A DNA stretch of 64,000 nt from NCBI GenBank assembly GCA_035771175.1, contig JAYMFD010003054.1:34740-98739 (forward strand), written 5' to 3'. This document shows, piece after piece, positions 1-10,358 of the stretch (position 1 is its first letter; every line of letters starts with the position of its first letter). The notes under the pieces were generated by a model. The model was given only the letters and a program-made list of their open reading frames with translations, did no database searches and was not told the DNA's origin. A program made the translations under genes and the position numbers. The stretch comes from Paratinospora sagittata (lineage: Eukaryota; Streptophyta; Magnoliopsida; Ranunculales; Menispermaceae).

Positions 1-175
1 TGTTCTTGATGCAAAACAGGTGATGTGTTCCTCTTTGATGTGTTATCTTACCGAGAGCACTTCATATACTTAGAGTTTTAAACAATGGATAGCCTCTGCA
101 AATCTTAGCACACAAGGGATAAAATGAAGAACTAGCTGAACATCAAGACAGATTGCAATTTTGATTCAATTCGAA

Positions 176-193
176 GCCTTTTTTTGCAAAGGC
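176..193 (+). repeat. Hairpin-capable inverted repeat (6-bp arms)
   Basis: Arms gccttt (176-181) and aaaggc (188-193) are exact complements around a 6-base loop. The common G180 variant (in D, many P and some C-like units) breaks one base pair of the stem, so monomers fall into stem-intact and stem-broken classes. No function is implied; a U-rich terminator reading is not supported because there is no gene. Confidence 0.7.
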
Positions 194-211
194 AAGAATC
201 ATTACTTTCTT

Positions 212-233
212 CTCTTGAAAAACTCTTCGAAAA
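212..233 (+). repeat. 11-bp tandem duplication inside the monomer
   Basis: Positions 212-222 (ctcttgaaaaa) and 223-233 (ctcttcgaaaa) are adjacent near-copies. The second includes the palindrome ttcgaa. The F variant G211 and the T212 variant of the units at 7771 and 8636 fall on the left edge of this duplication. Confidence 0.7.
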
Positions 234-292
234 GCTCAATCTAACTTGCAAATATCGTGCGTGTTGAATTTTTGAAAATCAGAGAATGAGTG

Positions 293-302
293 TTTTATAA
301 AA
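293..302 (+). repeat. 10-bp palindrome ttttataaaa
   Basis: A perfect dyad of A/T bases follows the variable site 289 and is present in nearly every monomer; the unit at 16407 carries a G ('ttatgaaa') that breaks it. It resembles a TATA element, but nothing else supports a promoter. Confidence 0.6.
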
Positions 303-343
303 TTTGAAGTTGAAGGTTAAAGAGCAAGAGTACTAAAAAATGA

Positions 344-355
344 TTTGAATTCAAA
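344..355 (+). repeat. 12-bp palindrome tttgaattcaaa, in every monomer
   Basis: This perfect dyad includes an EcoRI recognition sequence at 347-352 and was present in every monomer I read. It therefore gives one fixed EcoRI site per 865-bp unit and a convenient marker of array periodicity. Confidence 0.85.
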
Positions 356-626
356 ACATTGTTCAATCTAAAGTTTTTTGGGCGTGCGAGACAATGGGAA
401 TCATCTAGGTGTTACTAGAGAATATTTCAATTAAGATAACCTGGCAAAACTGTGAAGGAATAGAAAAATCGAGCAAGTAGAAGTGCCCACATTTTTCTCG
501 TTAGAAATATAAGATTTTAGTCTAAGACGTGCCAATTGCTGGATAGCCTTATTTTTGAGAAATTAATATTTTGACACTAAAGAACCATTTCAATGACTCA
601 AAACACTTTGATATAAGAATAAACAC

Positions 627-691
627 TTTTAAATAATTCAAAACTCATTAAAATTATGATTAAAACCTTTCGGAAAATATTTTTGTAAAAA
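627..691 (+). other. A/T tracts at near-helical spacing (possible bent DNA)
   Basis: Tracts of four or five A or T begin near 627, 640, 650, 662, 674, 680 and 687, with the first five spaced about 10-13 bp. A-tracts in phase with the helix bend DNA, and intrinsic curvature is common in satellites. The segment includes the multi-state dinucleotide at 678-679. Curvature is inferred from spacing only. Confidence 0.45.
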
Positions 692-789
692 TGAAATACT
701 ATATCGAAAGTGATTTTGAAGACTTTGCGATTTTCAGAGTTTTAGTGCTAAGATTGATCGAGGGGTTACCTTACACACCAGAGATCAAA

Positions 790-816
790 CTAATGCATTA
801 GACATGAGATATGTCT
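790..816 (+). repeat. Overlapping dyads: 12-bp palindrome and 6-bp-arm hairpin
   Basis: ctaatgcattag (790-801) is a perfect palindrome. Directly overlapping it, agacat (800-805) and atgtct (811-816) form an inverted repeat around a 5-base loop. Both are within one of the least variable parts of the monomer (about 737-838), where I saw only isolated single-copy changes among 74 units. Confidence 0.75.
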
Positions 817-839
817 TCGTTCTTCGAGCTTGATCATTG

Positions 840-849
840 TCGAATTCGA
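840..849 (+). repeat. 10-bp palindrome tcgaattcga, present only in T846 monomers
   Basis: The palindrome includes a second EcoRI sequence (842-847) in monomers with T846, while C846 monomers read tcgaatccga and lose both. T and C alternate between neighbouring monomers over long stretches (for example 1-6906 and 43218-54462), which reveals an underlying two-monomer register. Confidence 0.85.
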
Positions 850-860
850 AAGCTATTGTT

Positions 861-910
861 TGATGTGTTCTTGATGCAAAACAGGTGATGTGTTCCTCTT
901 TGATGTGTTA
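861..910 (+). repeat. Three copies of 'tgatgtgtt' at the monomer junction
   Basis: The nonamer occurs at 861, 886 and 901, spaced 25 and 15 bp, across the junction of monomers 1 and 2. It recurs at every complete junction. The surrounding 50 bases are almost invariant, apart from A12 in three copies. It could be a relic of a shorter ancestral repeat or a clustered protein-binding site; the sequence alone does not decide. Confidence 0.8.
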
Positions 911-1723
911 TCTTACCGAGAGCACTTCATATACTTAGAGTTTTAAACAATGGATAGCCTCTGCAAATCTTAGCACACAAGGGATAAAATGAAGAACTAG
1001 CTGAACATCAAGACAGATTGCAATTTTGATTCAATTCGAAGCCTTTTTTTGCAAAGGCAAGAATCATTACTTTCTTCTCTTGAAAAACTCTTCGAAAAGC
1101 TCAATCTAACTTGCAAATATCGTGCGTGTTGAATTTTTGAAAATCAGAGAATGAGTGTTTTATAAAATTTGAAGTTGAAGGTTAAAGAGCAAGAGTACTA
1201 AAAAATGATTTGAATTCAAAACATTGTTCAATCTAAAGTTTTTTGGGCGTGCGAGACAATGGGAATCATCTAGGTGTTACTAGAGAATATTTCAATTAAG
1301 ATAACCTGGCAAAACTGTGAAAAAAATCGAGCAAGCAGAAGTGCCCACATTTTTCTCGTTAGAAATATAAGAGTTTAGTCTAAGACGTGCCAATTGCTGG
1401 ATAGCCTTATTTTTGAGAAATTAATATTTTGACACTAAAGAACCATTTCAATGACTCAAAACACTTTAATATAAGAATAAACACTTTTAAATAATTCAAA
1501 ATTCATTAAAATTATGATTAAAACCTTTCGGAAAACATTTTTGTAAAAATGAAATACTATATCGAAAGTGATTTTGAAGACTTTGCAATTTTCAGAGTTT
1601 TAGTGCTAAGATTGATCGAGGGGTTACCTTACACACCAGAGATCAAACTAATGCATTAGACATGAGATATGTCTTCGTTCTTCGAGCTTGATCATTGTCG
1701 AATCCGAAAGCTATTGTTTGATG
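866..1723 (+). repeat. 858-bp B-type monomer with the 7-bp deletion (copy 1)
   Basis: The heptamer ggaatag present at 457-463 of other monomers is missing, so 'tgtgaa' runs straight into 'aaaaatcg' at about 1321. Linked changes to the right are C478, G515, A610 and T644. To the left of the deletion it carries G57, T180, G274, G322 and A403, as A and C units do. The later B copies (9501, 12954, 16407) have a different left part, so this unit looks like a recombinant whose exchange point lies between 404 and 456. Confidence 0.95.
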
Positions 1724-4318
1724 TGTTCTTGATGCAAAACAGGTGATGTGTTCCTCTTTGATGTGTTATCTTACCGAGAGCACTTCATATACTTAGAGTT
1801 TTAAACAATGGATAGCCTCTGCAAATCTTAGCACACAAGGGATAAAATGAAGAACTAGCTGAACATCAAGACAGATTGCAATTTTGATTCAATTCGAAGC
1901 CTTTTTTTGCAAAGGCAAGAATCATTACTTTCTTCTCTTGAAAAACTCTTCGAAAAGCTCAATCTAACTTGCAAATATCGTGCGTGTTGAATTTTTGAAA
2001 ATCAGAGAATGAGTGTTTTATAAAATTTGAAGTTGAAGGTTAAAGAGCAAGAGTACTAAAAAATGATTTGAATTCAAAACATTGTTCAATCTAAAGTTTT
2101 TTGGGCGTGCGAGACAATGGGAATCATCTAGGTGTTACTAGAGAATATTTCAATTAAGATAACCTGGCAAAACTGTGAAGGAATAGAAAAATCGAGCAAG
2201 CAGAAGTGCCCACATTTTTCTCGTTAGAAATATAAGATTTTAGTCTAAGACGTGCAAATTGCTGGATAGCCTTATTTTTGAAAAATTAGTATTTTGACAC
2301 TAAAGAACCATTTCATTGACTCAAAACACTTTGGTATAAGATTAAACACTTTTAAATAATTCAAAACTCATTAAAATTATGATTAAAACCTTTCGGAAAA
2401 ATTTTTTGTAAAAATGAAATACTATATCAAAAGTGATTTTGAAGACTTTGCAATTTTCAGAGTTTTAGTGCTAAGATTGATCGAGGGGTTACCTTACACA
2501 CCAGAGATCAAACTAATGCATTAGACATGAGATATGTCTTCGTTCTTCGAGCTTGATCATTGTCGAATTCGAAAGCTATTGTTTGATGTGTTCTTGATGC
2601 AAAACAGGTGATGTGTTCCTCTTTGATGTGTTATCTTACCGAGAGCACTTCATATACTTAGAGTTTTAAACAATGGATAGCCTCTGCAAATCTTAGCACA
2701 CAAGGGATAAAATGAAGAACTAGCTGAACATCAAGACAGATTGCAATTTTGATTCAATTCGAAGCCTGTTTTTGCAAAGGCAAGAATCATTACTTTCTTC
2801 TCTTGAAAAACTCTTCGAAAAGCTCAATCTAACTTGCAAATATCGTGCGTGTTGAATTTTTGAAAATCAGAGAATGCGTGTTTTATAAAATTTGAAGTTG
2901 AAGGTTAAAGAGCAAGAGTACTAAAAAATGATTTGAATTCAAAACATTGTTCAATCTAAAGTTTTTTGGGCGTGCGAGACAATGGGAATCATCTAGGTGT
3001 TACTAGAGAATATTTCAATTAAGATAACCTGGCAAAACTGTGAAGGAATAGAAAAATCGAGCAAGTAGAAGTGCCCACATTTTTCTCGTTAGAAATATAA
3101 GATTTTAGTCTAAGACGTGCCAATTGCTGGATAGCCTTATTTTTGAGAAATTAATATTTTGACACTAAAGAACCATTTCAATGACTCAAAACACTTTGAT
3201 ATAAGAATAAACACTTTTAAATAATTCAAAACTCATTAAAATTATGATTAAAACCTTTCGGAAAACATTTTTGTAAAAATGAAATACTATATCAAAAGTG
3301 ATTTTGAAGACTTTGCGATTTTCAGAGTTTTAGTGCTAAGATTGATCGAGGGGTTACCTTACACACCAGAGATCAAACTAATGCATTAGACATGAGATAT
3401 GTCTTCGTTCTTCGAGCTTGATCATTTTCGAATCTGAAAGCTATTGTTTGATGTGTTCTTGATGCAAAACAGGTGATGTGTTCCTCTTTGATGTGTTATC
3501 TTACCGAGAGCACTTCATATACTTAGAGTTTTAAACAATGGATAGCCTCTGCAAATCTTAGCACACAAGGGATAAAATGAAGAACTAGCTGAACATCAAG
3601 ACAGATTGCAATTTTGATTCAATTCGAAGCCTTTTTTTGCAAAGGCAAGAATCATTACTTTCTTCTCTTGAAAAACTCTTCGAAAAGCTCAATCTAACTT
3701 GCAAATATCGTGCGTGTTGAATTTTTGAAAATCAGAGAATGAGTGTTTTATAAAATTTGAAGTTGAAGGTTAAAGAGCAAGAGTACTAAAAAATGATTTG
3801 AATTCAAAACATTGTTCAATCTAAAGTTTTTTGGGCGTGCGAGACAATGGGAATCATCTAGGTGTTACTAGAGAATATTTCAATTAAGATAACCTGGCAA
3901 AACTGTGAAGGAATAGAAAAATCGAGCAAGTAGAAGTGCCCACATTTTTCTCGTTAGAAATATAAGATTTTAGTCTAAGACGTGCCAATTGCTGGATAGC
4001 CTTATTTTTGAGAAATTAATATTTTGACACTAAAGAACCATTTCAATGACTCAAAACACTTTGATATAAGAATAAACACTTTTAAATAATTCAAAACTCA
4101 TTAAAATTATGATTAAAACCTTTCGGAAAACATTTTTGTAAAAATGAAATACTATATCGAAAGTGATTTTGAAGACTTTGCGATTTTCAGAGTTTTAGTG
4201 CTAAGATTGATCGAGGGGTTACCTTACACACCAGAGATCAAACTAATGCATTAGACATGAGATATGTCTTCGTTCTTCGAGCTTGATCATTGTCGAATTC
4301 GAAAGCTATTGTTTGATG

Positions 4319-5176
4319 TGTTCTTGATGCAAAACAGGTGATGTGTTCCTCTTTGATGTGTTATCTTACCGAGAGCACTTCATATACTTAGAGTTTTAAA
4401 CAATGGATAGCCTCTGCAAATCTTAGCACACAAGGGATAAAATGAAGAACTAGCTGAACATCAAGACAGATTGCAATTTTGATTCAATTCGAAGCCTTTT
4501 TTTGCAAAGGCAAGAATCATTACTTTCTTCTCTTGAAAAACTCTTCGAAAAGCTCAATCTAACTTGCAAATATCGTGCGTGTTGAATTTTTGAAAATCAG
4601 AGAATGAGTGTTTTATAAAATTTGAAGTTGAAGGTTAAAGAGCAAGAGTACTAAAAAATGATTTGAATTCAAAACATTGTTCAATCTAAAGTTTTTTGGG
4701 CGTGCGAGACAATGGGAATCATCTAGGTGTTACTAGAGAATATTTCAATTAAGATAACCTGGCAAAACTGTGAAAAAAATCGAGCAAGCAGAAGTGCCCA
4801 CATTTTTCTCGTTAGAAATATAAGAGTTTAGTCTAAGACGTGCCAATTGCTGGATAGCCTTATTTTTGAGAAATTAATATTTTGACACTAAAGAACCATT
4901 TCAATGACTCAAAACACTTTAATATAAGAATAAACACTTTTAAATAATTCAAAATTCATTAAAATTATGATTAAAACCTTTCGGAAAACATTTTTGTAAA
5001 AATGAAATACTATATCGAAAGTGATTTTGAAGACTTTGCAATTTTCAGAGTTTTAGTGCTAAGATTGATCGAGGGGTTACCTTACACACCAGAGATCAAA
5101 CTAATGCATTAGACATGAGATATGTCTTCGTTCTTCGAGCTTGATCATTGTCGAATCCGAAAGCTATTGTTTGATG
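4319..5176 (+). repeat. 858-bp B-type monomer with the 7-bp deletion (copy 2)
   Basis: It has the same 7-bp loss, at about 4774, and the same G515, A610 and T644 as the unit at 866. The left part is of the A/C kind (G57, T180, A403). It lies 3453 bp from its partner, which supports the HOR period. Confidence 0.95.
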
Positions 5177-6877
5177 TGTTCTTGATGCAAAACAGGTGAT
5201 GTGTTCCTCTTTGATGTGTTATCTTACCGAGAGCACTTCATATACTTAGAGTTTTAAACAATGGATAGCCTCTGCAAATCTTAGCACACAAGGGATAAAA
5301 TGAAGAACTAGCTGAACATCAAGACAGATTGCAATTTTGATTCAATTCGAAGCCTTTTTTTGCAAAGGCAAGAATCATTACTTTCTTCTCTTGAAAAACT
5401 CTTCGAAAAGCTCAATCTAACTTGCAAATATCGTGCGTGTTGAATTTTTGAAAATCAGAGAATGAGTGTTTTATAAAATTTGAAGTTGAAGGTTAAAGAG
5501 CAAGAGTACTAAAAAATGATTTGAATTCAAAACATTGTTCAATCTAAAGTTTTTTGGGCGTGCGAGACAATGGGAATCATCTAGGTGTTACTAGAGAATA
5601 TTTCAATTAAGATAACCTGGCAAAACTGTGAAGGAATAGAAAAATCGAGCAAGCAGAAGTGCCCACATTTTTCTCGTTAGAAATATAAGATTTTAGTCTA
5701 AGACGTGCAAATTGCTGGATAGCCTTATTTTTGAAAAATTAGTATTTTGACACTAAAGAACCATTTCATTGACTCAAAACACTTTGGTATAAGATTAAAC
5801 ACTTTTAAATAATTCAAAACTCATTAAAATTATGATTAAAACCTTTCGGAAAAATTTTTTGTAAAAATGAAATACTATATCAAAAGTGATTTTGAAGACT
5901 TTGCAATTTTCAGAGTTTTAGTGCTAAGATTGATCGAGGGGTTACCTTACACACCAGAGATCAAACTAATGCATTAGACATGAGATATGTCTTCGTTCTT
6001 CGAGCTTGATCATTGTCGAATTCGAAAGCTATTGTTTGATGTGTTCTTGATGCAAAACAGGTGATGTGTTCCTCTTTGATGTGTTATCTTACCGAGAGCA
6101 CTTCATATACTTAGAGTTTTAAACAATGGATAGCCTCTGCAAATCTTAGCACACAAGGGATAAAATGAAGAACTAGCTGAACATCAAGACAGATTGCAAT
6201 TTTGATTCAATTCGAAGCCTGTTTTTGCAAAGGCAAGAATCATTACTTTCTTCTCTTGAAAAACTCTTCGAAAAGCTCAATCTAACTTGCAAATATCGTG
6301 CGTGTTGAATTTTTGAAAATCAGAGAATGCGTGTTTTATAAAATTTGAAGTTGAAGGTTAAAGAGCAAGAGTACTAAAAAATGATTTGAATTCAAAACAT
6401 TGTTCAATCTAAAGTTTTTTGGGCGTGCGAGACAATGGGAATCATCTAGGTGTTACTAGAGAATATTTCAATTAAGATAACCTGGCAAAACTGTGAAGGA
6501 ATAGAAAAATCGAGCAAGTAGAAGTGCCCACATTTTTCTCGTTAGAAATATAAGATTTTAGTCTAAGACGTGCCAATTGCTGGATAGCCTTATTTTTGAG
6601 AAATTAATATTTTGACACTAAAGAACCATTTCAATGACTCAAAACACTTTGATATAAGAATAAACACTTTTAAATAATTCAAAACTCATTAAAATTATGA
6701 TTAAAACCTTTCGGAAAACATTTTTGTAAAAATGAAATACTATATCGAAAGTGATTTTGAAGACTTTGCAATTTTCAGAGTTTTAGTGCTAAGATTGATC
6801 GAGGGGTTACCTTACACACCAGAGATCAAACTAATGCATTAGACATGAGATATGTCTTCGTTCTTCGAGCTTGATCA

Positions 6878-6888
6878 TTTTCGAATCC
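6878..6888 (+). promoter_or_regulatory. B-box-like motif in some D monomers (weak)
   Basis: ttttcgaatcc matches the last nine bases of the RNA polymerase III B-box consensus GGTTCGANTCC. It is produced by T839 with C846 and recurs at 12060, 18966, 21561, 25886 and 30211. No A-box was recognised 30-60 bp upstream and no tRNA-like structure surrounds it, so chance resemblance is the likelier explanation. Confidence 0.12.
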
Positions 6889-6906
6889 GAAAGCTATTGT
6901 TTGATG

Positions 6907-7770
6907 TGTTCTTGATGCAAAACAGGTGATGTGTTCCTCTTTGATGTGTTATCTTACCGAGAGCACTTCATATACTTAGAGTTTTAAACAATGGATAGCC
7001 TCTGCAAATCTTAGCACACAAGGGATAAAATGAAGAACTAGCTGAACATCAAGACAGATGCAATTTTGATTCAATTCGAAGCCTTTTTTTGCAAAGGCAA
7101 GAATCATTACTTTCTTCTCTTGAAAAACTCTTCGAAAAGCTCAATCTAACTTGCAAATATCGTGCGTGTTGAATTTTTGAAAATCAGAGAATGAGTGTTT
7201 TATAAAATTTGAAGTTGAAGGTTAAAGAGCAAGAGTACTAAAAAATGATTTGAATTCAAAACATTGTTCAATCTAAAGTTTTTTGGGCGTGCGAGACAAT
7301 GGGAATCATCTAGGTGTTACTAGAGAATATTTCAATTAAGATAACCTGACAAAACTGTGAAGGAATAGAAAAATCGAGCAAGCAGAAGTGCCCACATTTT
7401 TCTCGTTAGAAATATAAGATTTTAGTCTAAGACGTGCAAATTGCTGGATAGCCTTATTTTTGAAAAATTAGTATTTTGACACTAAAGAACCATTTCATTG
7501 ACTCAAAACACTTTGGTATAAGATTAAACACTTTTAAATAATTCAAAACTCATTAAAATTATGATTAAAACCTTTCGGAAAAAATTTTTGTAAAAATGAA
7601 ATACTATATCAAAAGTGATTTTGAAGACTTTGCAATTTTCAGAGTTTTAGTGCTAAGATTGATCGAGGGGTTACCTTACACACCAGAGATCAAACTAATG
7701 CATTAGACATGAGATATGTCTTCGTTCTTCGAGCTTGATCATTGCCGAATCCGAAAGCTATTGTTTGATG
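6907..7770 (+). repeat. Out-of-phase C-like monomer, 864 bp
   Basis: The right half is C-type (A533, A559, G566, T593, G611, T619, A706), with A444 ('ctgacaaaac') and AA at 678-679. These last two alleles recur only later, in the units at 22455, 24185 and 28510. A single T is missing near 7059-7060 ('cagatgcaa' instead of 'cagattgcaa'), and the unit ends 'attgccgaatccg', a unique C at position 840. It follows D directly where an A unit would be expected, so it marks the end of the first HOR block. Confidence 0.92.
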
Positions 7771-9500
7771 TGTTCTTGATGCAAAACAGGTGATGTGTTC
7801 CTCTTTGATGTGTTATCTTACCGAGAGCACTTCATATACTTAGAGTTTTAAACAATGGATAGCCTCTGCAAATCTTAGCACACAAGGGATAAAATGAAGA
7901 ACTAGCTGAACATCAAGACAGATTGCAATTTTGATTCAATTCGAAGCCTTTTTTTGCAAAGGCAAGAATCATTACTTTCTTTTCTTGAAAAACTCTTCGA
8001 AAAGCTCAATCTAACTTGCAAATATCGTGCGTGTTGAATTTTTGAAAATCAGAGAATGAGTGTTTTATAAAATTTGAAGTTGAAGGTTAAAGAGCAAGAG
8101 TACTAAAAAATGATTTGAATTCAAAACATTGTTCAATCTAAAGTTTTTTGGGCGTGCGAGACAATGGGAATCATCTAGGTGTTACTAGAGAATATTTCAA
8201 TTAAGATAACCTGGCAAAACTGTGAAGGAATAGAAAAATCGAGCAAGCAGAAGTGCCCACATTTTTCTCGTTAGAAATATAAGATTTTAGTCTAAGACGT
8301 GCCAATTGCTGGATAGCCTTATTTTTGAGAAATTAATATTTTGACACTAAACAACCATTTGAATGACTCAAAACACTTTGATATAAGAATAAACACTTTC
8401 AAATAATTCAAAACTCATTAAAATTATGATTAAAACCTTTCGGAAAACATTTTTGTAAAAATGAAATACTATATCGAAAGTGATTTTGAAGACTTTGCAA
8501 TTTTCAGAGTTTTAGTGCTAAGATTGATCGAGGGGTTACCTTACACACCAGAGATCAAACTAATGCATTAGACATGAGATATGTCTTCGTTCTTCGAGCT
8601 TGATCATTGTCGAATCCGAAAGCTATTGTTTGATGTGTTCTTGATGCAAAACAGGTGATGTGTTCCTCTTTGATGTGTTATCTTACCGAGAGCACTTCAT
8701 ATACTTAGAGTTTTAAACAATGGATAGCCTCTGCAAATCTTAGCACACAAGGGATAAAATGAAGAACTAGCTGAACATCAAGACAGATTGCAATTTTGAT
8801 TCAATTCGAAGCCTTTTTTTGCAAAGGCAAGAATCATTACTTTCTTTTCTTGAAAAACTCTTCGAAAAGCTCAATCTAACTTGCAAATATCGTGCGTGTT
8901 GAATTTTTGAAAATCAGAGAATGAGTGTTTTATAAAATTTGAAGTTGAAGGTTAAAGAGCAAGAGTACTAAAAAATGATTTGAATTCAAAACATTGTTCA
9001 ATCTAAAGTTTTTTGGGCGTGCGAGACAATGGGAATCATCTAGGTGTTACTATAGAATATTTCAATTAAGATAACCTGGCAAAACTGTGAAGGAATAGAA
9101 AACTCGAGCAAGCAGAAGTGCCCACATTTTTCTCGTTAGAAATATAAGATTTTAGTCTAAGACGTGCCAATTGCTGGATAGCCTTATTTTTGAGAAATTA
9201 ATATTTTGACACTAAAGAACCATTTGAATGACTCAAAACACTTTGATATAAGAATAAACACTTTCAAATAATTCAAAACTCATTAAAATTATGATTAAAA
9301 CCTTTCGGAAAACATTTTTGTAAAAATGAAATACTATATCGAAAGTGATTTTGAAGACTTTGCAATTTTCAGAGTTTTAGTGCTAAGATTGATCGAGGGG
9401 TTACCTTACACACCAGAGATCAAACTAATGCATTAGACATGAGATATGTCTTCGTTCTTCGAGCTTGATCATTGTCGAATTCGAAAGCTATTGTTTGATG
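7771..9500 (+). repeat. Local duplication of one monomer (two 865-bp copies)
   Basis: The monomers at 7771 and 8636 share alleles seen nowhere else in the window: T212 ('ttttcttg'), G591 ('atttgaatg') and C630 ('ctttcaaat'). They differ from each other only at a few sites: the first has a unique C in 'aaacaacc', the second a T in 'tatagaat' and a C in 'aaactcg', and they differ at 846 (C then T). This is the clearest single-monomer tandem duplication in the window. Confidence 0.9.
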
Positions 9501-10358
9501 TGTTCTTGATGCAAAACAGGTGATGTGTTCCTCTTTGATGTGTTATCTTACCGAGACCACTTCATATACTTAGAGTTTTAAACAATGGATAGCCTCTGCA
9601 AATCTTAGCACACAAGGGATAAAATGAAGAACTAGCTGAACATCAAGACAGATTGCAATTTTGATTCAATTCGAAGCCTGTTTTTGCAAAGGCAAGAATC
9701 ATTACTTTCTTCTCTTGAAAAACTCTTCAAAAAGCTCAATCTAACTTGCAAATATCGTGCGTGTTGAATTTTTAAAAATCAGAGAATGAGTGTTTTATAA
9801 AATTTGAAGTTGAAGGTTAAAAAGCAAGAGTACTACAAAATGATTTGAATTCAAAACATTGTTCAATCTAAAGTTTTTTGGGCGTGCGAGACAATGGGAA
9901 TCTTCTAGGTGTTACTAGAGAATATTTCAATTAAGATAACCTGGCAAAACTGTGAAAAAAATCGAGCAAGCAGAAGTGCCCACATTTTTCTCGTTAGAAA
10001 TATAAGAGTTTAGTCTAAGACGTGCCAATTGCTGGATAGCCTTATTTTTGAGAAATTAATATTTTGACACTAAAGAACCATTTCAATGACTCAAAACACT
10101 TTGATATAAGAATAAACACTTTTAAATAATTCAAAATTCATTAAAATTATGATTAAAACCTTTCGGAAAACATTTTTGTAAAAATGAAATACTATATCGA
10201 AAGTGATTTTGAAGACTTTGCAATTTTCAGAGTTTTAGTGCTAAGATTGATCGAGGGGTTACCTTACACACCAGAGATCAAACTAATGCATTAGACATGA
10301 GATATGTCTTCGTTCTTCGAGCTTGATCATTGTCGAATCCGAAAGCTATTGTTTGATG
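9501..10358 (+). repeat. 858-bp B-type monomer with P-type left part
   Basis: The 7-bp deletion falls at about 9956. Left of it the unit has C57, G180, an A in 'ttcaaaaag', A274, A322, C336 and T403, the combination seen without the deletion in P units after 44083. Right of it are G515 and T644. The deletion therefore occurs on two different left-hand backgrounds in this array. Confidence 0.95.

Larger units (their letters stand above)
1..865 (+). repeat. Reference monomer (monomer 1, A-type, 865 bp)
   Basis: This unit sets the position numbering used for all variant sites. It carries G57, T180, G274, A289, G322, A403, T478, C533, A611, G729 and T846. It differs from the other A-type copy in the next HOR (3454-4318) at only one position that I see, 678, where it reads TA instead of the usual CA. 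The phase is arbitrary: nothing in the sequence marks a biological start. Landmarks inside it are the gatgtgtt cluster across its ends, a hairpin (176-193), an 11-bp tandem duplication (212-233), palindromes at 293-302, 344-355, 790-801 and 840-849, and spaced A/T tracts (627-691). Confidence 0.95.
1..3453 (+). repeat. Four-monomer HOR, A-B-C-D, copy 1 (3453 bp)
   Basis: Monomers start at 1 (A), 866 (B, 858 bp), 1724 (C) and 2589 (D). The B unit lacks 7 bp at 457-463 and has G515, A610 and T644. The C unit has A533, A559, G566, T593, G611, T619, A706 and reads AT at 678-679. The D unit has G180, C289, T478, A706, G729 and T839, and uniquely ends 'gaatctg'. Three 865-bp units plus one 858-bp unit give 3453 bp, which is exactly the offset to the next copy. 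By eye the two copies differ at about four bases, while the four monomers inside a copy differ from each other at ten or more. Confidence 0.93.
3454..6906 (+). repeat. Four-monomer HOR, A-B-C-D, copy 2 (3453 bp)
   Basis: Monomers start at 3454 (A), 4319 (B, 858 bp), 5177 (C) and 6042 (D). The B and C units look identical to those of copy 1. The A unit differs at position 678, and the D unit at 706 (G), 729 (A) and 847 ('gaatccg'). The very small difference between copies marks a recent duplication of the whole 3453-bp block. After this copy the phase breaks: the next unit is C-like rather than A. Confidence 0.93.

Noticed and set aside
176..193. Rho-independent terminator (stem plus T run)
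   Set aside because: The T run is within the hairpin rather than after it, there is no upstream gene, and G180 variants disrupt it.
293..302. TATA-box promoter
   Set aside because: An A/T palindrome is expected by chance in such A+T-rich DNA, and no transcript or downstream frame is supported.
1..865. Monomer as a tandemly arrayed transposon or solo LTR
   Set aside because: No terminal inverted repeats, no target-site duplications, no tRNA primer site or polypurine tract recognised, and the phase of the unit is arbitrary. Origin from an element cannot be excluded but is unsupported.
811..888. A 25-codon ATG-to-stop frame crossing the monomer junction (M S S F F E L D...)
   Set aside because: It is short, lacks any recognisable domain, and occurs in a tandem satellite with no gene context. 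Alleles at 839 and 846 change it freely.
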